This document shows, piece by piece, positions 25,301 through 32,972 of a DNA stretch of 50,570 bases (positions within the stretch are counted from its first letter, which is position 1; each line of letters begins with the position of its first letter). The notes under the pieces were generated by a model, which did no database searches, was not told where the DNA came from, and saw only the letters and a list, made by a program, of their open reading frames with translations. Source of the DNA: Acidobacteriota bacterium (GTDB lineage: Bacteria; Acidobacteriota; Terriglobia; Terriglobales; Acidobacteriaceae). Position numbers and translations under genes: made by a program. Location of the stretch: the NCBI GenBank assembly GCA_021803035.1, contig JAJZME010000069.1, positions 1 through 50,570 on the forward strand, read 5' to 3'.

Positions 25301-28027
25301 ATGCCAACGAAACTGACTGTACGCAAGCCAGGAGACTTTGTTGAATTTCCCTTTCAGGCCATCTTTCAAGGAATTCACCAGAGGATCGAGCAGCAAGTCG
25401 AAATCCACGCAAGGAAGACGGCCATTTGCGCGCGAAGAGTCGCCTACAGCTATGCAGAAATGAATGGACTGGCGAACTCGCTGGCCGAACGAATTCTTTC
25501 GGCAAAGGGAACAAAGCTTGGTCAGGTTGCGATTTTGCAGTCCAATACCGCAGACCTGATCATCTCCCTCCTGGCTTCGCTGAAGGCGCACAAAGCGTAC
25601 GTGCCCCTGGATTGCAACTTCCCGAAAGAGCGGCTGCGGACCATGATGAGCGATTCAGATGCGGAAGTCGTTCTTACTGATTGCGCACATCTTTCTCTCG
25701 CCGAGGAATTGCGGACGAACAAAGGGCAAACCATGATCAATGTAGAGGAGACCGCTAGACGTCCCGACACTCCTAGTCCGGATATTCCATGCGACCCTAT
25801 GGACAGGGCCTACATCCTTTACACCTCCGGCACTACGGGAAGGCCGAAAGGCATTGAGTTCCTTCACCGCAATCTTCTGCACACAACCATGTGCCTTACA
25901 AACGAACTCTTCTATGCGCCCAGCGACCGCGTGAGTTGGCTGCATTCCCCGAGCTTTGGGTCGTCCATTGTTGATATCTATAATTGCTTGACCAATGGTG
26001 GAACTCTGTATCCATGGGATACCAAAGCTCAAGGGTTTAGTGGAATGGCGGAGTGGGTAAAAGCGAGCAGATTGACTGCCTTTCACTGGGTGCCAAGCGC
26101 GTTTAGGCAGTTCATAATGACAGTTCCGGAAGACTGTATCTTTAACGACATTCGTATTGTCGTGATGGCCGGGGAAACACTGACCACCCGTGAAGTCGAA
26201 TTATTCCGGCATAGCTGTCCTGTAGGCAGTCACCTAGTCAATCAGGTCGGCACGGCCGAATCCTACAATTATCATCTTTATAGGGTAGACCATCAAATAC
26301 CAATTGAACATCCGAACGTTTCCGGAGGCTACTCGGTATCCCCGGATCGCAAGGTTCTTATCCTTGACCAATCCCATGTCGAAGTTCCTGTCGGAACTGA
26401 GGGTGAGATTGCAATCAAGAGCAATTACATGGCCGCCGGGTACTGGCGCAATGCGGAACTGACGCGGTTCAAGTTTATCCAAATAGATGGAGATGAAACA
26501 CCAGTCTATCTCACCGGTGATATGGGAAAGATTGACGAGACGGGATGTCTGACGCACCTGGGTCGCAAGGATTTCCAATTCAAAATCCGCGGGTGCCGCG
26601 TGGAACTCAGTGAGATCGACCAAGCACTGCTATCCACGCCTGGTGTGAAAGATGCGATCACCTGGGTCCAGAAGAACCGGCGTGGAGAGGATGAGTTGGT
26701 GGGCTACATCGTCACACGAGACGGCGAACCCATCGACCAGACAAAGATCGAGGAACATTTAGGTCTGCATCTTCCCGTTTACATGATTCCCAGGCATTAT
26801 GTGCACATGGATGCTTTGCCTATGCTACCTACTGGCAAGGCCGACCGAAGGGCCCTTCCGAACCCGTTGTTTGGGGGCCTGGTAAAGAAGCAAACGAATC
26901 TGCCTGGTCCGCAAGCGATTGTTGCTCAGGTTGTAAAAGTATTTGAGGAGCTATTGCAAATTTCCGAACTTGGCCCCGACTCCGACTTTGTCGAGGCAGG
27001 AGGCGACTCCTTGCTTTCGGCCGTTCTGGTCCATCGGCTTCATGAACGGTTCAACGTGGGGATTTCTCCGGACGAACTGCCTCGAGACATGACGCCGAGG
27101 ATATTGTCTGGATTGATTGCCGAGAGAAGAAATGGCTCTGGTGAGCCGCATCGGAATCATCGCGGGTTACACAAATTAGACCGTATTCCCCGGGGGCGGT
27201 TGCCTCTCGGGCGATTGCCTGATGAGGCCGAGGCTACGGGAGCCGACGCTTGGGCGCGCAACGGAGCGCACAACCTGGTAATCATTGGCGCGGGGCAATG
27301 CGGTCGGGAAGTGTACACTTGGGCGCTCCAGTCAATTGATGACGGCGGCAGGCTGAGAATTAAGGGCTTTCTTGATGACTGTTCGGATGCCCTCGACGGA
27401 TACAACTACGACTTGGGCATTCTTTCTTCTGTGGATGACTATGAAATAGAGCAGGGGGACGTGTTTATCTGTGCCATAGGCAATCCCGCAGCGAAAGCCA
27501 GATGCTGTTCGCTCATTGCCGAAAAAGGGGGCCGGTTTATTAATATCATTCATCCTCTCGCGAATATTGGCAAAAATATCCAGCTTGGCACAGGTATAGT
27601 ATTGGCGCCGTTTTCTTCGGTAACCGTTGATGCCGTGATTGGCAATCATGTCTCGTTAGGGGCGTTCAGTAACCTTGCTCACGACACAGTGATAGGTGAT
27701 TTTTGCCAGATCAGCAGCCACTGTGGCGTAAACGGACTAGCGTCTCTCGGTGAGGGTGTCTTTCTGGGAAGCCACGCCTGTATTCTCCCGGCAGTCCATG
27801 TGGGCGACTGGGCTTATGTAGGTGCCGGCAGTGTTGTGGTCAAGGAGATTCAGGGCGGGATCAAGGTATTTGGCAATCCGGCCGCAGTGGTTGGCCGGAG
27901 CGATGTATGGCAGCATGCGGTCACGCAGTCAGGTCCAAGGACGACAGTGCTGGTTGACAGACCGATAGTCAAGACAGACTTGCCAGACGAGATTGATTCG
28001 AGCAATTTGATGCTCAAACCAAGATAG
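25301..28027 (+). CDS. adenylation domain - carrier domain - PglD-like N-acyltransferase fusion
   Basis: A 908-residue fusion. Residues 25-540 are an NRPS-type adenylation domain: YILYTSGTTGRPKG (A3), NQVGTAES (A5), YLTGDMGKID (A7), RKDFQFKIRGCRVELSEID (A8) and LPTGKADRRAL (A10). Residues about 545-620 are a carrier domain with GGDSL; Ser570 would carry phosphopantetheine. Residues about 665-880 resemble PglD: a Rossmann-like NLVIIGAGQCGRE start, then a left-handed beta-helix with AHDTVIGDF, whose His is the catalytic base in PglD. At the A4 position the motif reads SFGSSIVD, so the Asp that binds the alpha-amino group of amino acids is Gly; the activated acid may lack an alpha-amino group. 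Inferred role: activate an acid, tether it and pass it to the 4-amino group of the PglE product. No thioesterase or condensation domain. Confidence 0.85.
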   Translation: MPTKLTVRKPGDFVEFPFQAIFQGIHQRIEQQVEIHARKTAICARRVAYSYAEMNGLANSLAERILSAKGTKLGQVAILQSNTADLIISLLASLKAHKAYVPLDCNFPKERLRTMMSDSDAEVVLTDCAHLSLAEELRTNKGQTMINVEETARRPDTPSPDIPCDPMDRAYILYTSGTTGRPKGIEFLHRNLLHTTMCLTNELFYAPSDRVSWLHSPSFGSSIVDIYNCLTNGGTLYPWDTKAQGFSGMAEWVKASRLTAFHWVPSAFRQFIMTVPEDCIFNDIRIVVMAGETLTTREVELFRHSCPVGSHLVNQVGTAESYNYHLYRVDHQIPIEHPNVSGGYSVSPDRKVLILDQSHVEVPVGTEGEIAIKSNYMAAGYWRNAELTRFKFIQIDGDETPVYLTGDMGKIDETGCLTHLGRKDFQFKIRGCRVELSEIDQALLSTPGVKDAITWVQKNRRGEDELVGYIVTRDGEPIDQTKIEEHLGLHLPVYMIPRHYVHMDALPMLPTGKADRRALPNPLFGGLVKKQTNLPGPQAIVAQVVKVFEELLQISELGPDSDFVEAGGDSLLSAVLVHRLHERFNVGISPDELPRDMTPRILSGLIAERRNGSGEPHRNHRGLHKLDRIPRGRLPLGRLPDEAEATGADAWARNGAHNLVIIGAGQCGREVYTWALQSIDDGGRLRIKGFLDDCSDALDGYNYDLGILSSVDDYEIEQGDVFICAIGNPAAKARCCSLIAEKGGRFINIIHPLANIGKNIQLGTGIVLAPFSSVTVDAVIGNHVSLGAFSNLAHDTVIGDFCQISSHCGVNGLASLGEGVFLGSHACILPAVHVGDWAYVGAGSVVVKEIQGGIKVFGNPAAVVGRSDVWQHAVTQSGPRTTVLVDRPIVKTDLPDEIDSSNLMLKPR

Positions 28028-28055
28028 GACCTGTTCGGCAATAGGAAAGGCATAA

Positions 28056-29345
28056 GTGTCTGTGTCTGTAGTGTGCCATCCTTATCCTCTGTCTGAAGTT
28101 AAGATCCAATATCAGAACGAAAACACAATAATGGTCAGGCGAATATTACTTTCCGTGCCCCACATTGGGAGCACCGAGCAGAGTTACGTTGAGCAGGCCT
28201 TTGCCTCCAACTGGCTGTCTACAGTTGGTCCTAATCTGGCCGCGTTTGAGAGGGAGTTTGAAGACCATATTGGGCTGCCGGCAGTAGCTCTTTCCAGCGG
28301 CACGGCAGCCATCCATATCGGCCTGCGGCTTCTTGGTGTTGGAGTTGGCGATACCGTCTTCTGTTCCACGCTCACCTTCGCAGCCAGCTCCAACCCAATC
28401 CGTTACCTAGGTGCAGAGCCGATCTTCATTGACAGCAACTATGAAACCTGGAACATGGATCCGTCGCTCCTGCAGGAAGCCCTGCGGGACTGTGCGCGCC
28501 TCGGGAGACTTCCCAAGGCCGTGATCGTGGTCGACCTCTATGGGCAGTGCGCGGACATGGACCCAATTCGGGAGATTTGTGCGAATTACGGAGTTTCGAT
28601 TCTTGAGGACGCGGCCGAAGCATTAGGTGCTACCTATAAAGGCAAGCCCGCGGGTGTGCTGGCTGATGTTGCGGCCTTTTCATTCAATGGGAACAAGATT
28701 ATTACGACCAGCGGCGGCGGCATGCTGGTTTCCAGCAATCGCGACTGGGTAGAGAAGGCGCGCTTCTGGTCACAGCAGGCCCGCGACCCAGGGCTTGCAT
28801 ACGAGCATTCGGAGCTTGGATACAACTACCGCATGAGCAACGTCCTGGCGGGGATCGGCCGCGGACAACTGGAGGTGCTGCCTCTACGCGTGCAGCAGAG
28901 ACGCGCTATTGCCTTCCGTTATCGCGAAGCATTTGCAGATCTCCCCGATATCAAACTGATGCCGCAGGCACCATACGGCTTGCATACCAACTGGTTAAGC
29001 TGCTTCCTGATTGACGCCACATCCTTCGGGGTCACACGAGATGAATTAATACGGGCGCTTGACGAGGCGAATGTAGAATCTCGACCGGTCTGGAAGCCCA
29101 TGCACCTTCAGCTGCTCTATGCAGGATGCAAATGCTACGGCGGGCTGGTTGCCGAGGATCTGTTTCGCCGCGGTATCTGCCTGCCGAGTTCGAGCAGCCT
29201 CTCTGAGGAAGAGCAGCTCTATGTCATCAACATTGTTCGGAAAGCGGTAGGGGCCGACGTGCTCGATCATCTAGCGTCAGATACACATGCGTTATCGGGG
29301 GGGTCGGTTACTTCCGGTGGGAAGGGCCTCGCAAATGGCCAATGA
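28056..29345 (+). CDS. PglE-like DegT/DnrJ/EryC1 sugar aminotransferase
   Basis: A 429-residue PLP enzyme expected to convert a UDP-4-keto-6-deoxy sugar to the 4-amino sugar. Motifs: LSVPHIGSTEQSYVEQAF, SSGTAAIHIGLRLLGVGVGD, VDLYGQCADMDPI, EDAAEALGATYKGKPAG, and the PLP-lysine region SFNGNKIITTSGGGM (Lys214). GTG 28056 is used because AGGAAAGG lies 5 bases upstream; the usual family N-terminus corresponds better to ATG 28131, which has no ribosome site, so 25 extra N-terminal residues may or may not be translated. The 3' end overlaps the dehydratase gene by 11 bases. Its product should be the substrate of the upstream fusion protein. Confidence 0.88.
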   Translation: MSVSVVCHPYPLSEVKIQYQNENTIMVRRILLSVPHIGSTEQSYVEQAFASNWLSTVGPNLAAFEREFEDHIGLPAVALSSGTAAIHIGLRLLGVGVGDTVFCSTLTFAASSNPIRYLGAEPIFIDSNYETWNMDPSLLQEALRDCARLGRLPKAVIVVDLYGQCADMDPIREICANYGVSILEDAAEALGATYKGKPAGVLADVAAFSFNGNKIITTSGGGMLVSSNRDWVEKARFWSQQARDPGLAYEHSELGYNYRMSNVLAGIGRGQLEVLPLRVQQRRAIAFRYREAFADLPDIKLMPQAPYGLHTNWLSCFLIDATSFGVTRDELIRALDEANVESRPVWKPMHLQLLYAGCKCYGGLVAEDLFRRGICLPSSSSLSEEEQLYVINIVRKAVGADVLDHLASDTHALSGGSVTSGGKGLANGQ

Positions 29346-31287
29346 ACTCCAGCTCATAAGGCATCGCAAGGGGATGCTCCGCCTCTACATGTGGTCAGCG
29401 CAAGTGGTCATGTTTGCGCTTTCGGGAGTCGCGGCATTTTTGTTGCGGTTCGATTTTGGTATTCCGCCGAGATATAGCCGTCAGCTACTGTATGCGCTTC
29501 CTGTCTGGATTCTCGTCAAGACAATTGTGTTTTGGCGGGCCAAGCTCGACCGTGCCATATGGCGCTATGTCTCAGTGAATGACCTTGTTCGCGTAGTCAC
29601 TGGCAACCTCGTCGCATCTGCCGTAAGCGCGATTTTCATTCTATTCGTCGTACCACTACGATATCCGCGGTCCATCTTTGTACTCGATTTGCTAATCTGC
29701 CTGCTGACAACAGCCGGACTGCGCCTCTGTGTTCGCATCGTCCAGGATGCCGCCACGCACTCGCGAAGCCAGTCCGATGTCGCCAAGAGGATTTTTATTT
29801 ACGGTGCGGGTGATGCCGGCCTCACCCTGCTAAGAGAAATTCGCAACAATCCGAGGTTGCTTTACGAAGTGTGCGGCTTTTTAGACGATCGCGCGAATAA
29901 GAAGGGCATGCGTCTGGCGGGGATCACCGTACATGGAGGAGGAGACGAGGCGAAGGAGTTGGTTGTCAGACACAAGGTCGACATGATCCTGATCGCTATC
30001 CCCTCGGCGAGCGGCGTCGAGATGACGCGAATTTTGCAACGGTGTCATGAGGCCGGAGTTGAATGCAGGACAGTCCCTGGACTGGGCGAAGTAATCGAAG
30101 GGCGGGGCCTCGCTGGTCAAATCCGCAACGTCGACGTCGAAGATCTTCTAGGACGTACGCCGGTACAACTGGAAGAGAGCCGCATCCGTGCCTCAATCAA
30201 AAGCAAAGTGGTGCTTGTGACCGGTGCTGCCGGCTCCATTGGCTCCGAACTGTGCAGGCAGATCGCGCGTTTTGGCCCGGCGCAGATCGTTGGATTTGAG
30301 ATTGCCGAGTCGCCACTCTTTGAGATTGACCGTGAAATGCGGAGCGCGTTCCCTGACACGCCTTTCTGCCCGGAGATCGGCAGCATCCAGGACCGCGTTC
30401 GTCTGGATGAAGTGCTTTGCAAATACAGGCCCGAGATCATCTACCACGCCGCCGCCTACAAGCACGTTCCGCTGATGGAAGAACACGTTTTCGAAGCAAT
30501 TGAAAATAATGTGTTTGGCACTCTGAACGTGGCAGAGGCCGCTGCGGAGTATGGCGTGGAGGATCTTGTCATGATCTCTTCCGACAAGGCGGTCCGCCCA
30601 ACAAATGTGATGGGAGCCACCAAGCGCATCGCCGAGATGATCCTGGGCTCCTTGCAGAATGGAGGCACACAGTACATCGCAGTGCGCTTCGGGAATGTGC
30701 TGGGATCCAACGGCAGCGTCATTCCCATCTTCAAGAAGCAGATCGAAGCTGGCGGACCGATCACGGTCACGCATCCTGAGATGCGCCGCTTCTTCATGAC
30801 CATCCCCGAAGCCTGCCAATTGGTGCTACAGGCGGCGGCAATTGGGGAAGGCGGTCAGATTTGCGTTCTGGACATGGGACAACCCGTCAAGATTGTCGAC
30901 CTTGCTCGAAACCTCATCCTGCTGTCGGGCTTGAAGCCAGACGAGGACATCAAGATTGAATTTACAGGCATGCGCCCGGGCGAGAAGCTCTATGAAGAGC
31001 TCAGCTCACTGCTTGAAGACACCGTGCCCACCGTGCATGAAAAGGTCCGCATCTTTGTGGGCAGCGGTTTGCCCGAGGGTGATCTGGCAAGCTGGCTTGG
31101 TTCGCTCCGCGACATCTGTGCCTCGCGCGATCTGGGCAGGCTCGTCGTCGTTCTCAAGGAGATGGTCCTGGACTACAGCCCGAGCGCTGATTTGCTGAAG
31201 CGCATGGTCGGCTCGCAGCCGCGGGATGCTTCCCTGACTACCACGCGCATTTCCTGGGACTCCACCAAACAGGTGATGGACACTTAG
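29335..31287 (+). CDS. PglF-like membrane UDP-GlcNAc 4,6-dehydratase (CapD/FlaA1 family)
   Basis: A 650-residue protein. Start ATG 29335 has GAAGGG 8 bases upstream. Four N-terminal transmembrane helices (about 15-150, beginning MLRLYMWSAQVVMFALSGV) are followed by a CoA-binding-like Rossmann domain (IFIYGAGDAGLTLLREI) and the extended SDR catalytic domain: VLVTGAAGSIGSELCRQ near residue 290, YHAAAYKHVPLMEEH, SSDKAVRPTNVMGATKR near 414 (the family replaces Tyr by Met before the Lys), RFGNVLGSNGSVIP, and MRPGEKLYEEL. It would make UDP-4-keto-6-deoxy-GlcNAc, the substrate for the PglE-like aminotransferase. The long form with membrane anchor is that of PglF/WbpM. Confidence 0.9.
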   Translation: MANELQLIRHRKGMLRLYMWSAQVVMFALSGVAAFLLRFDFGIPPRYSRQLLYALPVWILVKTIVFWRAKLDRAIWRYVSVNDLVRVVTGNLVASAVSAIFILFVVPLRYPRSIFVLDLLICLLTTAGLRLCVRIVQDAATHSRSQSDVAKRIFIYGAGDAGLTLLREIRNNPRLLYEVCGFLDDRANKKGMRLAGITVHGGGDEAKELVVRHKVDMILIAIPSASGVEMTRILQRCHEAGVECRTVPGLGEVIEGRGLAGQIRNVDVEDLLGRTPVQLEESRIRASIKSKVVLVTGAAGSIGSELCRQIARFGPAQIVGFEIAESPLFEIDREMRSAFPDTPFCPEIGSIQDRVRLDEVLCKYRPEIIYHAAAYKHVPLMEEHVFEAIENNVFGTLNVAEAAAEYGVEDLVMISSDKAVRPTNVMGATKRIAEMILGSLQNGGTQYIAVRFGNVLGSNGSVIPIFKKQIEAGGPITVTHPEMRRFFMTIPEACQLVLQAAAIGEGGQICVLDMGQPVKIVDLARNLILLSGLKPDEDIKIEFTGMRPGEKLYEELSSLLEDTVPTVHEKVRIFVGSGLPEGDLASWLGSLRDICASRDLGRLVVVLKEMVLDYSPSADLLKRMVGSQPRDASLTTTRISWDSTKQVMDT

Positions 31288-31292
31288 CGGCC

Positions 31293-31320
31293 TTGTCGCG
31301 GCGTAAGTTCTATCTATATA
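31293..31320 (+). promoter_or_regulatory. possible promoter before the NusG-like gene
   Basis: TTGTCG (31293-31298) and TATATA (31315-31320) are separated by 16 bases; each matches the sigma70 consensus at 4 of 6 positions. The predicted start, near 31327, falls at the first base pairs of the structured element that follows, which supports the pairing of the two features. Confidence 0.35.
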
Positions 31321-31324
31321 CTTG

Positions 31325-31449
31325 TTGCACAACAATCTGCGGTTAATTAACGGTTTCATTCCGCCGGCGCATGCGCAGCGGTGATTCTCCTTTTCCAGCC
31401 TCTCTATTGGAGAATGCCGGCGTCGCGCCGACAGAGGCAGATTGTGCAA
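31325..31449 (+). ncRNA. nested inverted repeats, candidate structured leader RNA
   Basis: TTGCACAACAATCTGC (31325-31340) pairs with GCAGATTGTGCAA (31437-31449), apart from a 3-base bulge, closing about 95 bases. Inside are three further hairpins: CCGC...GCGG at 31361-31381 around GCGCATGCGC; ATTCTCC (31384-31390) with GGAGAAT (31409-31415); and CGGCG-TCG-CGCCG (31418-31430). A closing stem around three arms looks like a multiloop RNA. It lies in the 5' leader of the NusG-like gene, 62 bases before its ATG. A terminator for the polysaccharide operon is possible but no U-tract follows. No known RNA family recognised. Confidence 0.45.
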
Positions 31450-31510
31450 TTTGCAGGAATAGGAGCGGAAATCAGGAATCTTTTCTTAACTTGATCCTCG
31501 AGAGTGAACG

Positions 31511-32032
31511 ATGAGCCTGGGTCCATGGCATGTTCTGCATGTAATTGCCAACCACGAAAAGAAAGTCGCACAGCATCTGGCAGCGCGTTCCCTAGAGCAC
31601 TATTTACCTCTTTACTGCGAGCGTTCGCAACGGACGGACCGGCCCATCATTTTGGAGTTACCCCTGTTCCGAGGCTACGTGTTTGTCCGGTTTTCCCCTC
31701 AGAATCGGCTATCCGTGATCTCCACCCCGGGAGTTCTTCGTCTTCTTGGCGATGGCCGGAACAATACCATAAACCACGAGGAGATCGAGAGAATCCGCGA
31801 TGGGCTTGCCAATGGATATCTGTTGCGGCCTCATCCTCAAGTTACGGTGGGCACCCCGGTACGGGTACGGGGCGGGATCTTCGATGGTGTAGTAGGCGTA
31901 GTGACGGCGCTGCGCCATCGCTGCAAAGTGGTCATCGCCCTCGCCGCGATCAAGCAGTGCTTTTCGCTGGAGATTGACTGTAGCGAGGTCGAGATTCTGA
32001 TCAATGGTACAACCGATTCGGAGATCGAATGA
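31511..32032 (+). CDS. NusG/RfaH-like (UpxY-type) transcription antiterminator
   Basis: A 173-residue NusG paralogue. The N-terminal NGN domain begins WHVLHVIANHEKKVAQHL and includes LPLYCERSQ and ELPLFRGYVFVRF. A C-terminal KOW segment reads VTVGTPVRVRGGIFDGVVGVVTAL. The short length and missing acidic insert separate it from housekeeping NusG. Such proteins bind RNA polymerase and prevent early termination in long polysaccharide operons. Here it is the last gene, in the same direction, 223 bases after the dehydratase; usually it is at the start of such loci. It may be transcribed separately and act in trans on the operon. Confidence 0.83.
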   Translation: MSLGPWHVLHVIANHEKKVAQHLAARSLEHYLPLYCERSQRTDRPIILELPLFRGYVFVRFSPQNRLSVISTPGVLRLLGDGRNNTINHEEIERIRDGLANGYLLRPHPQVTVGTPVRVRGGIFDGVVGVVTALRHRCKVVIALAAIKQCFSLEIDCSEVEILINGTTDSEIE

Positions 32033-32146
32033 CACTTTCTACTTGCGAGGACGCGAGACCCGAAAACACGAGACACGAATCGAGCGAATGTAAAGCCATA
32101 CGCAAGGTGTCCAGCAGAACCTTGCCGCACGGAATAGACATTCTGA

Positions 32147-32527
32147 TTAATCCGCGCAAGGCATTAGAAATGTTAAAAGCTTGCTTTCATGTGCGGGAAA
32201 CATGTGAGTTGGATGGTTGTGGCCGTGACGGCCTGCCGGCCGACGACGATGCTTTGCCACCGTATTATCCGCAGAGCCGTTCGCCTCATGTTGTGCGATG
32301 AAGCGGTCATAAGCGTCCTTGAGTGCGACGCTTTGCTTCATTCCGCATACTTCCCATTCGCGAGCCTTCTTGTGTGCCGCCTCCCAATTCGTCAGATCAA
32401 GCGACTGGCGGACAACCTCTCCATGCACTTTTCCTTGAACCCAAATGGAGCACGAACATTTCGCGTGGCGACCGTCATATTGACACTTGGCACGATGACG
32501 CCGATACAGCGTAAGTATTGCATCCTC
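32147..32527 (-). pseudogene. truncated tyrosine integrase, N-terminal fragment
   Basis: The minus-strand frame reads EDAILTLYRRHRAKCQYDGR, then KCSCSIWVQGKVHGEVV, RQSLDLTNWEAAHKKAREWE, and DAYDRFIAQHEANGSADNTV before AKHRR. This is the N-terminal zinc-binding-like and SAM-like region of acidobacterial phage-type integrases. The similarity stops near 32250 and an unrelated tail runs to the stop at 32147; the catalytic domain with the R-H-R-Y residues is missing. No clear start codon precedes it, although GGGAGG does. It lies directly downstream of tRNA-Phe on the same strand, the usual position of an integrase in a tRNA-targeted island. Confidence 0.65.
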
Positions 32528-32593
32528 CCGAGTACATTCTGAGGACGCAATTGTAAGAGTTTCGGCAGGATATTGTAAAGAAAAGACTTATAG

Positions 32594-32668
32594 TGGTGGC
32601 CAGGGACGGGATTGAACCGCCGACGCCGGCCTTTTCAGGGCCGCGCTCTACCACTGAGCTACCTGGCC
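32594..32668 (-). tRNA. tRNA-Phe (GAA)
   Basis: A complete cloverleaf on the minus strand. Acceptor GGCCAGG pairs with CCTGGCC, followed by discriminator A and an encoded CCA. The D-arm contains GCTC...GAGC. The anticodon stem CGGCC/GGCCG encloses CTGAAAA with anticodon GAA. The T-arm is GGCGG-TTCAATC-CCGTC with one wobble pair. Length is 75 bases including CCA. Confidence 0.95.
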
Positions 32669-32972
32669 TCAGTGCAGACTCTTTCAGTTGCAATTTCCTG
32701 CACGAAGTCCGGCGAAGCCAGTCAGGGTGGGTAAGTCCACGAGCAGTGTGCTGCAACAGGGTTCAGTATATCAAGTTCGATTTGCGCGGCCAACCCGCTC
32801 CGCCGGCCAAATTGAGCGGGCGGCCAAAATCATTCCTGGTGCGGCTTCTGGCCTCCCCGCCTTTCGGCGTATAAACTCCTTCAATGCTCGTTCATGCATC
32901 CCCGGGAAATGCTCTACCATTCTCATGCGTCCATCGTGTAGGCAACGCGTCCAAGGTGGCTAAGGAGACTCA
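32669..32972. other. non-coding stretch between tRNA-Phe and the SIMPL gene
   Basis: About 300 bases without a plausible gene. It must hold the promoters of the divergent tRNA-Phe and SIMPL genes, but no hexamer pair is good enough to mark. The AAGGAGA ribosome binding site of the SIMPL gene ends it. Confidence 0.45.

Noticed and set aside
32029..32301. A 90-codon frame overlapping the NusG-like stop
   Set aside because: It runs antisense into the integrase relic and shows no family features; the stop-start overlap is probably chance.
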